Made by a program: the position numbers and the translations under genes
Source of the DNA: Azorinus chamasolen
Lineage: Eukaryota; Mollusca; Bivalvia; Cardiida; Solecurtidae
Direction of reading: 5' to 3'
Assembly (NCBI GenBank): GCA_963576725.1
Contig: OY755242.1
Span: forward strand, 24,045,869 to 24,109,868
DNA: 64,000 nucleotides
Notes under the pieces: model-generated
The model's database searches: none
Told to the model about the DNA's origin: nothing
What the model saw: the letters and a program-made list of their open reading frames with translations, nothing else
Shown here: positions 52,401 to 61,014 of the stretch, piece by piece
Numbering within the stretch: position 1 is the first letter of the stretch
Layout of the letters: each line of letters opens with the position of its first letter

Positions 52401-55202
52401 AGATGAGACAGCTCCTGCAGGAGCTGTCTCATCAGGGTCTGCACTATTTACAAGTTGATTGTGCAGCCAGTGCACTCAACAGCAGTGATAGCACAGCGAT
52501 ATACTTGTACACAGTGAAGATATATGTAATTATACAACAGGGCATGGGTAAAGAAGGAGAAATGTATTTCAAAATTCAGCAAGAGAAGGGTTAAGCTACC
52601 TACTGCCTTACAGACCCATAATTAGACCTCACTTTGATGGTAGATTATCACAGGTTCTACTGTATGTCAATCTAAATTTGTCAAGCTAATTTAATTTATC
52701 AAAATCTTGCCCAGCTTTAGCAATCGATGGAGGGGGTGGTGTGGGGGAGGGGTTGGGTGTGTGTGTGTGTGTGTGTAGGGGGGGGGGGGGTGTTAGTAGT
52801 TTGAGTACATATAGTAGGTTTATAAGGGTACACCAGTGAAATATAATGCTTCCTTCATTTATGTCTATACTGCCCTATTCCATACTGAACAATAAATTGA
52901 TCTGGGTCTTTTCTGTTTACAAAGGTGTGAAAAAGCATTTTTGTGTAGGAAAGAGTTAACACACATAGGAAACATGAGGACAATAAAATGTGACAAATTG
53001 TCCATTTGATCTTCGTACAAATAAGTTATTTATTTATTTTATTGAGCTTGCATATCACATAAAACAATCAAGAGACCACATAATGCAAATAGGTCCTTGC
53101 ATAACACAGCTGTAGGAAGCCACTAGTACAAGTCTTAAAGTCTTTGGGTATCACCTCTACAACTTCCTACTTGGAATGACAATAATCCTTTACTCCATAG
53201 ACTATTTTTAGATCCAACCTCTTTGAAAAAATCTACCGAAAAGGAGCATTAAATAGAGAAAAGGAAACTTTACAATTTTGTAGTTGGAAACCAATTGTGA
53301 TAAATAGAGTATTTGCTCCTTTAAGAGCAAATGCTCTATTTATCACAATGGTTTCAAGAAGTGGTTATTACAGAGGGGTAGAAAGGCGTATTTATGGAGG
53401 GAAAGGATAACTAACCCAGCTTCTCATTTTTCTCATATTCTTTGTCACTTTGATTGCAGCTCAATCATTGGGTACACGAGGGATAAGTAGATCCAGTTTG
53501 TTTCACTTACATACATGTCTTTGTTTTACATACAATTTACCACTGTACTTGCCATTGCTGTTGTTGTATTTTAGTCAGAGAGGGGATGTGTTTATTTATA
53601 CTGTTTGTCATTTTGGGTGGGGATGGAATAAGTGTGAGTTTGTACGCCTCTAAACCGGTTTAAATTCAAATACTAAAATCATCATTTCTCCATCAAACCA
53701 TATATAGTGACCACTCTTTAGAATCATCTCCAAGAGATCATTCTAAAGAGTAGTCAAAACATAGAGTTTGCTAGAGAAAAAAGGCGCTAGTCTGGATAAT
53801 GTTTGAATTCACCCATATTATCTGGAATTCAGAATATACTCACAAATCCCATAGCATAGCATATTGGCCAGAGGAGTCCAGCAATACCACTGGCGCCACC
53901 ATCTTCCTTCTTTGCCTTCAAACTCTCCAAGTCCGGGAAAATATCTGGTAAGAGTGCTGTCACCTCAGCAACCAAAACCAGAAACGCACAGGATAACTTC
54001 CGACATGTTGGACGCTTTCTCAAAATTAGAAATCTGAAAATATATCACATGCATATTATAAATTAACTGCTCTCTGAAAGAAAAAGAGCCTCATTGAGTT
54101 ATAAACAGTGTAGACACCGACCTGTTCTTGAATCAAATAGAACATGACTGGAAAAAAATATGAAGATATGGTACCTCATACCATTTCGATATGTTCAAGG
54201 TAAATGTCAGGAACTGCGGTTCTCATTTCCTGTCCATCTTTTTTTATATCAAATTGGATTGCGATGAACTGTCTCTAACATAGTTGGGCCTGGTATATTC
54301 AAGGTGCGAAGCATTCGAAAGTCAATTCTGAAACTCTTGGGTACAAGAATCAGCCATGGTTTGTTGAATGGGTGCCATGGGGTTAGGGCCTATTTATCAC
54401 AATGGTTTCAGAAAGTGATTTTTACAGAGGCATAGAAAGGCGTATTTATGGAGTAAAGGGTTAAGGCAAGAAGCAATAAATCATTGTTTGTGATTTAAAG
54501 CTAATTCTGTTAGAGACAGACAGGCAGTTCCAATCATTTTATATAATCATTATACCTAATTAGTTTTAGTTCTAATCCCATTTTTAGTGTTTTATTGTTC
54601 TTTAATCATAGAGAAAAATTATATGTTCTGGTTCATTTTTGTATATAGATACATTGTATATTGAATCTGCTCGGTAGATAGCTCAGTGCACTTTACACAG
54701 ATGACACATTTTGCAAGAGACATTGTGTATGCTCATGTATTCATGCTAAATCTACTTACCGCAGAAAGAATGTGATAGGGATGCTGAAGTTGGCTGCTAT
54801 CGATTGCAGGTATGGAGCAGTTCGGCATCCACTACTTGCAAACAGAAACATAATCGCAGAGAATGCTTCAGTAAACCCAACAAGAGCAAATTCCTTCTTG
54901 TCATAGCCAGTTTCGTGCTCTGTTATTGCCTTTGAGCAGAAAAGTTTGGTTACAACAATTATCACACCAAACACTGCAGAAAATATAATGTTGGCAATGA
55001 GAAGCATGGAAAACGGATCTACACGATGCACTGTTTCTGGAAAACTGCAGGCCGATTTATTACTGTCTGTATTGTTGTTAAGGGCATCTATCCATAATGG
55101 AGTAAGAATTGTTGATCCAGAGCGGCCAAGAATTAGGAAGAGCACGATCGCTCCCACACCTGCCAGTGAGATCCTGCTTCGATGTTGTCTGTCAGATTCC
55201 AT
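39609..55202 (-). CDS. CRT-like transporter, drug/metabolite transporter superfamily (spliced gene, 6 coding exons, complete)
   Basis: Joined exons give 659 residues. About ten hydrophobic segments fill residues 10-385: AGVGAIVLFLILGR, LLIANIIFSAVFGVIIVV, FALVGFTEAFSAIMFLFA, a block with RTAPYLQSIAANFSIPITFF, LSCAFLVLVAEVTALL, GLLWPICYAMGFVPLAIC, VLFWCYFFSLLSQTVLFW, YVSSACIAAVALN, LMAMILTIPTPLVFLFY, and LSIVALCIIIPAIYIY. The order, the PYLQ...FRFLILRK block and the Cys-containing loop LWFNLKCFIGYEGC recall the chloroquine-resistance-transporter-like family (crt homologues, acidic-organelle solute exporters in protists; homologues occur in invertebrates). The substrate in animals is unknown to me. 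The last 270 residues form a hydrophilic tail with EEERRPLL (acidic dileucine, 405-412) and PPSY (650-653). Another DMT-superfamily assignment cannot be excluded without a search. Confidence 0.75.
40440..42096. other. Transporter intron 5, right of the tail exon
   Basis: 40490-40620 B remnant; 40627-40880 a repeat starting ACAAGAGGGACATTGGCCCT, related to the one at 25085; 40880-41850 mostly unique with no recognised feature; 41990-42075 B remnant. Confidence 0.5.
41850..41945 (+). repeat. Short tandem repeat of GGTATGCTTCAGTAAT
   Basis: About five imperfect 16-17 bp units (GGTATGCTTCAGTAATGGTA). Transporter intron 5. Confidence 0.75.
42097..43135 (-). repeat. 87-88 bp tandem array derived from transporter exon 5 and its splice donor
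   Basis: About twelve units. On the minus strand each reads like GCATACTTGTCAACCTGGCT ... ATCATAATTCCCGCTATC ... ACATTGG(G/C)TAAGTCATG. The rightmost unit (43050-43135) is the coding end of exon 5 itself. Units nearest the exon and the far-left one (42097) keep the donor GGGTAAGT; the eight middle ones read GGCTAAGT and have lost GT. Units with AATTTATG are 88 bp and those with AATTATG are 87 bp. Confidence 0.9.
43060..43205 (-). CDS. CRT-like transporter exon 5 (last membrane segment)
   Basis: Residues 339-386 plus two bases. TIPTPLVFLFYTLFDENPLK, then WHPHAYLSTWLSIVALCIII, then PAIYIYNT. Acceptor ACATTTCAG, donor CACTGG|GTAAGT. The 3' half of this exon together with its donor is the first unit of the tandem array at 42097-43135, so splice choice here is open to doubt. 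If the donor were skipped, GGG-TAA would end translation at once and the tail would be lost. Confidence 0.84.
43291..44360 (+). repeat. Dispersed repeat with internal tandem units
   Basis: Starts ACAAGAGTGCCAGTGGGCAC (palindrome GTGCCAGTGGGCAC). Units repeat inside: TTATGTAAATAAGTGGACTT at 43628, 43789 and 43953; CAAGTGTTCCGAGTTTCAAG and variants; two copies of a GTGACCTTGACC...CCAGATAAA segment. Ends with CAGACAGCACCATTCCATAA-like text. Lies in transporter intron 4. Confidence 0.5.
44574..44809 (+). mobile_element. Family A MITE, diverged centre
   Basis: The centre reads TTGTTCCAATAAAAGAAAAT, so the palindrome is imperfect. TTAACTC left end, ATAA right end. Confidence 0.7.
45088..45275 (+). 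repeat. Tandem repeat, about 80 bp, two and a half copies
   Basis: AAGAAGTGTGCACTAGAGAA GTGTTAACAATGTACTT ... AATATAAAGACTGTTCACTT, ending about 25 bp before the 3' border of transporter exon 4. Confidence 0.8.
45300..45459 (-). CDS. CRT-like transporter exon 4
   Basis: Residues 285-338. LWFNLKCFIGYEGCQGYINY holds a pair of cysteines in a probable luminal loop, followed by the membrane segment ending in ALNRITVAYFVKYLEG. A poly-pyrimidine run ends in TTCAG, and the donor is CTT|GTAAGT. Confidence 0.87.
45885..46324 (+). mobile_element. Family B MITE interrupted by a family C MITE
   Basis: The B left part runs 45885-46049 (core GCTCCTATAGGAGCCGACTG) and the right part 46254-46324 (ATTAATATTCAGTAGGCATT ... 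ACAGGGAATAGGTTAA); the C element occupies 46050-46253. Confidence 0.75.
46050..46253 (+). mobile_element. Family C MITE inside family B
   Basis: CAGTAAAACCTGGATTATTC start and CGAAGTTTTACTG end, a diverged terminal subfamily; centre AGCTCTTAGAGGAGCT. Confidence 0.78.
46353..46429 (+). repeat. Perfect 37-bp inverted repeat with 3-base loop
   Basis: TCGAGGGCTTGGTGCAAAAC TATTCTAACTCCTTCAC, loop TTT, then the exact complement with no mismatch. No TTAA or TA end motif is evident; the flanks are ATAAA and AATCC. Confidence 0.92.
46895..46925 (+). repeat. GACA/GACC tetranucleotide repeat
   Basis: GACAGACAGACAGACCGACC, inside a repeat related to AACAAAAACTAGAACTGTCA near 46795. Confidence 0.6.
47135..47537 (+). 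mobile_element. Family B MITE interrupted by a family C MITE
   Basis: B resumes after C at 47460 with ACCAAACAGAGCAGACCCTG. The B core right arm is deleted (CTACAGGAAAAGGTG). C lies at 47254-47457. Confidence 0.75.
47254..47457 (+). mobile_element. Family C MITE inside family B, near-perfect palindrome
   Basis: TA flanks at 47252-47253 and 47458-47459; arms AAAGCAAGGTGAAAGTAAAA and complement are almost mismatch-free; centre CGCTCCTATAGGAGCG. Confidence 0.82.
47908..48128 (-). CDS. CRT-like transporter exon 3
   Basis: Residues 212-284 plus two bases. Starts VPLAICSIVTEKIMKSK directly after CYAMGF of exon 2, making one continuous membrane segment, then an Arg/Ser-rich loop (PSRSRGDDRDG) and the next membrane segment. 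Acceptor GCTGCAG, donor GGCT|GTGAGT. Confidence 0.87.
48725..48929 (+). mobile_element. Family C MITE inside a family B fragment
   Basis: Start GGTAGAACCATGCACTCTAA, end GGGTTTTACTG, with TA on the right. The B text ...ATGTAAGAAATA stops at its left edge and TTATTTCC follows on the right. Confidence 0.72.
49349..49598 (-). mobile_element. Family D MITE, inverted
   Basis: Reverse orientation (TTAACCCTTCTCTTGC first, AGTGAAGGGTTAA last); hairpin perfect around GCTCCTGCAGGAGC. Confidence 0.8.
49853..50580 (+). mobile_element. Pearl/Helitron-like element, short copy
   Basis: ACAAGAGGGCCATGATGGAC start, about four diverged core units, the GACGACGCATGTACGCAAGA stretch and the terminal hairpin ending GTGCCAGGTGAGCTAAAAA. 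Lies in transporter intron 2. Confidence 0.68.
50773..50985 (+). mobile_element. TTAA-flanked MITE, TTAACTCTCTGCACGCTA family
   Basis: Ends TTAACTCTCTGCACGCTA and CTAGCGTGCAAAGAGTTAA are inverted repeats with TTAA. A hairpin near one end, ACAGTTTGGATCCTGATGAG around CGCCGCATTATGCGGCG, again resembles the one-sided design of family D. Confidence 0.72.
51429..51667 (+). mobile_element. Family A MITE, full copy
   Basis: TTAACCCTTTCCTCC and GGAGGAAAGGGTTAA ends intact; a nine-base duplication (GCTAAAATG) lengthens the right arm. Confidence 0.8.
52223..52662 (+). mobile_element. Family C MITE containing a family D insertion
   Basis: TA at 52221-52222 and 52663-52664. Left arm ends GACCTGCA-TTAA, then D (52349-52590), then TTAA-GCTACC, which rejoins to the C text TGCATTAAGCTACC seen uninterrupted at 48857. 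The hairpin centre is shortened to CAGAAAGTTCTG. Confidence 0.82.
52345..52594 (+). mobile_element. Family D MITE with TTAA duplication, in family C
   Basis: TTAA 52345-52348 and 52591-52594. Hairpin GAGACAGCTCCTGCAGGAGC intact. The clearest insertion in the window. Confidence 0.9.
52730..52795 (+). repeat. GT repeat followed by G run
   Basis: GGGGGTGGTGTGGGGGAGGG, then GTGTGTGTGTGTGTGTGT, then a run of about 12 G. Purine/G-rich strand with G-quadruplex potential. Confidence 0.8.
53178..53411 (+). mobile_element. Family A MITE, decayed ends
   Basis: The palindrome around 53320 is well kept (GCTCCTTTAAGAGCAAATGC); end motifs are AATCCTTTACTCC and GGAGGGAAAGGATAA. Confidence 0.7.
53690..53790 (+). 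repeat. Short palindromic repeat, AGAATCATCTC family
   Basis: ACTCTTTAGAATCATCTCC / AGAGATCATTCTAAAGAGT hairpin 40 bp from the 3' border of transporter exon 2. Confidence 0.6.
53844..54033 (-). CDS. CRT-like transporter exon 2
   Basis: Residues 148-211. Begins RFLILRKRPTCRK after acceptor TTTTCAG, contains the fifth membrane segment and the acidic loop FPDLESLKAKKEDGG, and ends CYAMGF at donor TTT|GTGAGT. Confidence 0.86.
54388..54464 (+). mobile_element. Right half of a family A MITE
   Basis: Only CTATTTATCACAATGGTTTC to GGAGTAAAGGGTTAA is present; the left arm is gone. Confidence 0.65.
54760..55202 (-). CDS. CRT-like transporter exon 1 (start codon)
   Basis: Residues 1-147 plus two bases. 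The start at 55202 gives MESDRQHRSRISLAGVGAIV: a short basic cytosolic N-terminus then the first membrane segment. The probable luminal loop after it carries NNNT (a glycosylation site) and one cysteine. Donor CTGCG|GTAAGT. Confidence 0.85.
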
Positions 55203-55442
55203 CTGTATTCAGATTTTTTTCTGAAATACATGAAATTGGGTTAAAGAAACATTCCATAACAATACCAGATACGATAGATATAATAATTACACACATTTTC
55301 AATGAAATCCTGCAATCCTATAGAGATGCTTTCTCACACCTTTGCAAACATCTAGTACAATGTATATCTAGATCGGACAGATCCTGGAGAAACCATCTGA
55401 TCAGAGTCTGCTCTGTTGGGCTATGCAATTAATTTTCATGTA

Positions 55443-55649
55443 CAGTAAAACCTCTCTATAACAACCACTAAATTACATGAAGTATTTTGTGTTATTTAAA
55501 GGCAGGTAGTTGCTTAAAGTAAGGTGAAAGTAAAACAGAAGCTCCTATAGAAGCGTTCTGTTTTACTTTCACCTTGCTTTAAGCAACCACCTGCCCAAAA
55601 TACCAACCAATTAACACAATTTAGTAGTTGTTATAGAGAGGTTTTACTG
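55443..55649 (+). mobile_element. Family C MITE, full copy
   Basis: TA flanks; centre AGCTCCTATAGAAGCG with one arm base lost. Lies between the transporter start and the long pearl-like element. Confidence 0.8.
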
Positions 55650-55794
55650 TATACAGATTCTGTAAAGCAAGAATATTTGTACATTTGTACATATATATAA
55701 ATTTATTTAAAGTCCAGTTAATCCTTTCCCTATTGTATACTTAGTCCAAATTTCAATACCTACTGAATATTCATGGACAAAATAGTTATAATAA

Positions 55795-57797
55795 ACATGA
55801 GGGCCATGATGGCCCTTAATCGCTCACCTGTTCGTAACAGATTAATGATTTCAATGACAGATTGCATAATTTGTGAAATCTTGATAGAAAACCATTAGAT
55901 GATGCTACATACTAAATATAAAGAGTCTAGACCTTACAGATTTGGAGGAGAAAATATTTTAAAGATTTTCCTATGAAAAACTGTTAAGCCCCAGGGCGGG
56001 GCCATTTTTGATCCGGGGTTCATAATTTGAAAATCTTGGTAGAGGACTATTAGATAATGCAACATACCAAATATCTAAGGTCTATGCCTTACAAGTTCAG
56101 AGAAGACTTTTAAAGATTTTTAAGAGAAGAAGATTTTTTAAAACTTTCCTATGAAAAACTGATATGCCCCTGGGTGGGGCCATTTTCAACCCAGGGGACA
56201 TAAAAAAAGTCACATAATTTGAACATAAAAAAAGTCACATAATTTGAACAATCTTGGTAGAAAACTATTAGATAGCGCTACATACCAAATATTAAAGGTC
56301 TCTGCCTTGCAGTTTTGGAGAAGATTCTTAAAGCATTTTTGACCCAGGGGTAATAATTTGAATAATCTTGGTAGAAAACCATTAGATGATGCTACATACC
56401 AAATATCAAGGGCCTAGACCTTACAGTTCTGGAGGAGAAGATTTTTAAAGATTTTCCTATGAAAAACTGATAAGCCCTTGGGCGGGGCCATTTTTGGTCC
56501 GTGGTCATATTTTTAATAATCTTGGTAGAGGACGATTAAATAATGCTACATACCAAATATCAAAGGTCTATACCTTATAGTTTTAGAGAAAAATATATTT
56601 AAAGATTTTCCTATGAAAAACTGATAAGCCCCGGGGCGGGGCCATATTTGGCCCAGGGGTCATATTTTGAACAATCTTAGTAGAGGACCATTAGATCATG
56701 CTACATACCAAATATCAAAGGTCTATTGCCTTACAGTTTCAGAGAGGATGATTTTTAAAGATTTTCCTATGAAAAACTGATAAGCCCTGGGGCGGGCCAT
56801 TTTTGTCCGGGGGGTCATAATTTGAACAATCTTAGTAGAGGACCATTAGATGATGCTACATACCAAATATCAAAGGTCTATGCCTTACAGTTTCAGAGAA
56901 GAAGATTTATAAAGATTTTCCTATGAAAAACTGATAAACCCTAGGGCGGGGCCATTTTTGTCCTGGGGGTCATAATTTCAACAATCTTAGTAGAGGACCA
57001 TTAGATGATGCTACATACCATATACCAAAGGTCTATGCCTTACATTTTCAGAGAAGAAGATTTTTAAAGATTTTCCTATGAAAAACTGATAAGCCCCGGG
57101 GTGGGGCCATTTTTGGCCCAGGGGTCATAATTTGAACAATCTTAGTAGAGGACCATTAAATCATGCTACATACCAAATATCAAAGGTCTATGCCTTACAG
57201 TTTCAGAGATGATTTTTAAAGATTTTCCTATGAAAAACTGATAAGCCCTGGGGCGGGGCCATTTTTGTCCTGGGGGTCATAATTTGAACAATCTTAGTAG
57301 AGGATCATTAGATCATGCTACATACCAAATACCAAAGGTCTATGCCTGACAGTTTCAGAGAAGAAGATTTTGAAAGATTTTCCTATGAAAAACTGATAAG
57401 CCCCGGGGCGGGGCCATTTTTGGCCCAGGGATCATAATTTGAACAATCTTAGTAGAGGACCATTAGATGATGCTACATACCAAATATCAAAGGTCTATGC
57501 CTTACAGTTTCAGAGAAGAAGATTTTTAAAGATTTTCCTATGAAAAACTGATAAGCCCTGGGGCGGGGCCATTTTTGGCCCGGGGGACATAATTTGAACA
57601 ATCTTTGTAGAGGACCATTACATCATACTACATACCAAATATCAAAGCTCTAGGCTTTGTAGTTCCAGAGAAGAAGATGTTTAAGTAAATTGTTGACGCC
57701 CGCACGTACGCACGACGCACATACGCACGACGACGGACGCCGGACATAGGATCATCCCAAAAGCTCACCTTGGCACTTTGTGCCAGGTGAGCTAAAA
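55795..57797 (+). mobile_element. Pearl/Helitron-like element with internal minisatellite (long copy 2)
   Basis: Same ends and same early unit order as the copy at 11123, with about eleven units and a small internal duplication at 56207-56245 (AAAAAAAGTCACATAATTTG twice). It has inserted into a family B MITE whose left part is visible at 55720-55794. It lies just upstream of the transporter start. Confidence 0.72.
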
Positions 57798-57810
57798 AGA
57801 ACTACATTTA

Positions 57811-58860
57811 TAAGGACAGAGAAACAGGAGTAGTCATAAGAATGAGAGAAAAACTAGGATTAGAGACCCTTGAAGACAGGAGACTAAGTCTTCGTCGAAT
57901 ACTTATGTATATATAAGGTAGTAGAGGGATTAATTGGTATCCGCTCTACCAACATCAATATATGTATTCACAAAGCCAGCAAAACCAAGAAGAAACATTC
58001 TTGCACAAAACGTGCTGTTGTAGTCCCGCTAGACCATGTATTAACAAGGCGATTCTCGTGTTCACGCGCTGTTGTTGACCGGTTTTAATTATACCTATTC
58101 GGGGCCTAAGGTAAACAATGGACGCGAATGCTACAGCATTTAGGCCTAAGCTAGGTGAACGCCGGGGTGCGAGTATTTCCAGGAGCACCGACAATGAACA
58201 GTTTTTAGTGATAGACATCTTGAATGAAATTCCTTGTAAAGCTAAACGGTATTTGATACAATCATAATTTGATGTCGAAAAGAAAACAGTGGCCCGGAAA
58301 CAGCATAAATCGACGAAGTGTCAAAGAAGTGCATAGTTTTGCTGCCGTTGTTTTGCTTGTATTTTGAAGAATTAAAATTGATGCAGGAGAGCAGAAATTT
58401 AGTTTTATGCAAGAATAGCGTTAACACACGTTTGTTTTCGGGCAATAACATCTGCAGTGTCCCTCGGGAATGTTGTTGCCCTCACCCTTCGGGCTCGGGC
58501 CAACAACAGTCCCTCGGGACACTGCAGATGTTATTGCCCGAAAAAACGTTTATTAACCCTCTATTAAAGCTACCAGATTTAAAGACAAGACACAAAAAAC
58601 GTAATAGAAAACCAAGTATGTAACAACACGAGAGGGCTGGCAGTCCCAAATAGCAAGACCACTCAATACAGAAATTCATTCTTTGTAGACACTATAGTAC
58701 ACTGGAACAAACTGCCTGAAAGCATAATGCATGCTGATTCCATAGAGGCTTTCAAAACAGCCCTACGAGATCATCGCCAATAAAAATGGTGTCTCCTCTC
58801 ACTCGTGTAAAAGCCAATATAGGATTCTATGACGTATAGATACAGATACAGAAACAAACA
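57811..58860 (+). pseudogene. Non-LTR retrotransposon 3' remnant, split by a palindromic insertion
   Basis: Around 57838-57910 the translation reads RMREKLGLETLEDRRLSLRR; after a gap the C-terminal end resumes at about 58660-58785 (SFFVDTIVHWNKLPESIMHA-like, ADSIEAFKTALRDHRQ). The copy finishes with a short tandem tail, GTATAGATACAGATACAGA. The interruption at about 58000-58560 includes the hairpin at 58436-58545. Shares sequence with 61015-61690. Confidence 0.68.
58436..58545 (+). repeat. Near-perfect hairpin interrupting a retrotransposon remnant
   Basis: TTTTCGGGCAATAACATCTG CAGTGTCCCTCGGGA is repeated inverted at 58510-58545; the loop contains a second small palindrome (GGGCTCGGGCC). GC content is above its surroundings. 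Confidence 0.8.
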
Positions 58861-58972
58861 TCTTTGACCCTGAAGGATGACCTTGACATGTAACTCCTCA
58901 AATGTGCAGCTTCATGAGATACACAAGTATGCCAAATATCAAGTCTCTATCTGTACATTCATAGGGGTCTGA

Positions 58973-59768
58973 AGTGTGCCTTGCCCATGTAAAAAAAAAT
59001 CCATTCTGGGTCGAAGCCATTGATTGCATATACATGTATATATACATAAGAAAAGGGACGGAACTCCGCTCGTCATATTCACGGTTTCATTTTGACTGGC
59101 CTCAAACAACCCCATATTTGACAGCTAGCAAGCAAAGCTATGTGCCAATCAGTAGTATTTACAATTTTCTTTCCAAAGATGTATAGGGTCTCCGCTTTAG
59201 ATGCAGAACATCTCAAAGTCAAAAGTTCAAACAAGTCTAGGATGAGATGTTGCAACAGACTATGTACATTGCATACATGTACAAAATCACTGCTGTCGAA
59301 GCATAAATGACAGAGACAAACAATTATTGGATAACTTGGACAGTTTTCGATTTAATTCTTTTAAAATCTTGCCGGTATGTGTTCCCAAATAATCCAAGGA
59401 GTTGTTTTGCATGTTGTTTCCGCATGCAAATTACGTGTCAGTCGTATTTTGCACTTGTATAGCCTGATGCAACAGCCCCTCCTAGACATGTGTTTTGGTA
59501 GAATTTTCGACTTTGAGATGCTCTGCATATAAAGCGGAGCTATGTGCTATGGGAACCTATACCTCTTTGGAAAGAAAAATATAGATGCTATTGATTGACA
59601 CATATGTTTGCTTGCTAGGTCAAATATTGGCGATACAATCGGGGTTTGTTTGGGGCCAGTCAAAATGAGACTGTGAATATGGCGAGCGGAGTTCCTCCTC
59701 TTTTCTTTTGTATATAATTATTATGTAATCAATGACTTCCCAGTATGGATTTTTTTACACAGGTGTGC
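58973..59768 (+). mobile_element. Foldback element with arms of about 250 bp
   Basis: Left arm 58973-59225 and right arm 59505-59768 are inverted copies: for example CATTCTGGGTCGAAGCCATT against the complement of AATGACTTCCCAGTATGG, TTTTGACTGGCC against GGCCAGTCAAAA, and AGATGCAGAACATCTCAAAG against CTTTGAGATGCTCTGCATAT. About 280 bp of unrelated sequence separates the arms. Confidence 0.78.
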
Positions 59769-59769
59769 C

Positions 59770-61014
59770 ATTTGGTAGCTTTTAACTAGTGGAGTCCTGA
59801 TAATCGATTATAATTGAAAATCAGTCGAGTTCAGCCACAAACGAAGCACTCAAGCGCGACTTGGACGTTTCAATTTATCGGTATATGGAGAATCACAGAA
59901 ATAGCCGAAGTTATTCTTCCATAATTGTAATCTTATACATGGTTGTAATAATATTTTCATGGTATTTCAACACTAAAACTATATCACGATTCCTATATTT
60001 GCTATTAAATGAACAAGCAGGGTTCAAACTTAGCGCTCGGATGCTCGCGAAATGCCAGTAGAAAATAAAAATATTTGAGAGTTGAAATTTCAAGCACTGG
60101 AAAAAAATGTGAGTGCTTTTTCAAACATTAAAATACGATGTTATTGAAATCTAAAGATTTACATCATAAAATTTAATAGCGTTTGTGTCAACAAGCTAGT
60201 TATCGATAGAAACTGCCATATATATTCCTTAAATATCCAAATATTGTCCCTTTCTTTTTCTCCATCCTACCGTTACTGTTTATAGTATACGTGTGGGATA
60301 ACTCCAGTGAAGCTGCACGCGCCCAATTACTTTAGCCCGGTTTACATTGCATATATGTCGTAAATAGCATATCAAAAGCGGGGTACCAGTATCGCTTAAT
60401 TAGCAAGTGTATGAGACCATTTTAGCTGATGGAAACCAGACACGATGATGTAAAATTGAACAAGTGATTTTTTTTGTAAAACCAAACCAAGGCTTTAAAA
60501 GAAAATCGACAGATGATGGAGAAACAAAAATAGATCGCCATTCAATAAATAGTTTTAGCCTTGATTTATGAATTCAAGCCGCCTGCAGGCTGTACCGAAA
60601 GTCATTAATTCAGGTAGAAACAGTCGGTCAACACAGTTTTATAAAATTCCAATTTATTTGCAACTTCCACGAACAAAACTATCCATAAACACAGCATGCG
60701 AAACATTTTAATAACATACAATATATACATTAGGACAAGACAAGTAATTACTTCTTCTTCTACTCCATAGTGACTACCTTCAGCAAATTGAAGTTTATGT
60801 CACTGGTGATGAGGTGCACCACGACTGGACGATCGCGGAAAAAGAAAAGTTAAAACTATTTACATAGATTACATAATTAACCTTCAAACGCTTCCATTCT
60901 TTTTTCAATTTTCTCAAAAGTTTTCTGTATTACATAGTACACTTGTTATACAGTCGATTCCCATCACTACCATTTGGGAATCCAATGCACACTTCAGGTG
61001 TACATTGGCTCAAA
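59770..61014. other. Unassigned DNA
   Basis: AT-rich. No splice-bordered exon, RNA gene or repeat family from elsewhere in the window is recognised. Confidence 0.4.

Larger units (their letters stand above)
50986..53177. other. Transporter intron 2, further family B copies
   Basis: B at about 50990-51090, 51128-51385 (core ATCTCCTATAGGAGCCGTTT), 51780-52020 and 52900-52960, in addition to the A, C and D copies listed. Confidence 0.5.

Noticed and set aside
52391..52594. Repeated 67-residue frames ([20 protein letters not shown]...) at 49349, 52391 and in part 28752
   Set aside because: They are translations of family D MITEs ending in the terminal TTAA; similarity between them reflects the repeat.
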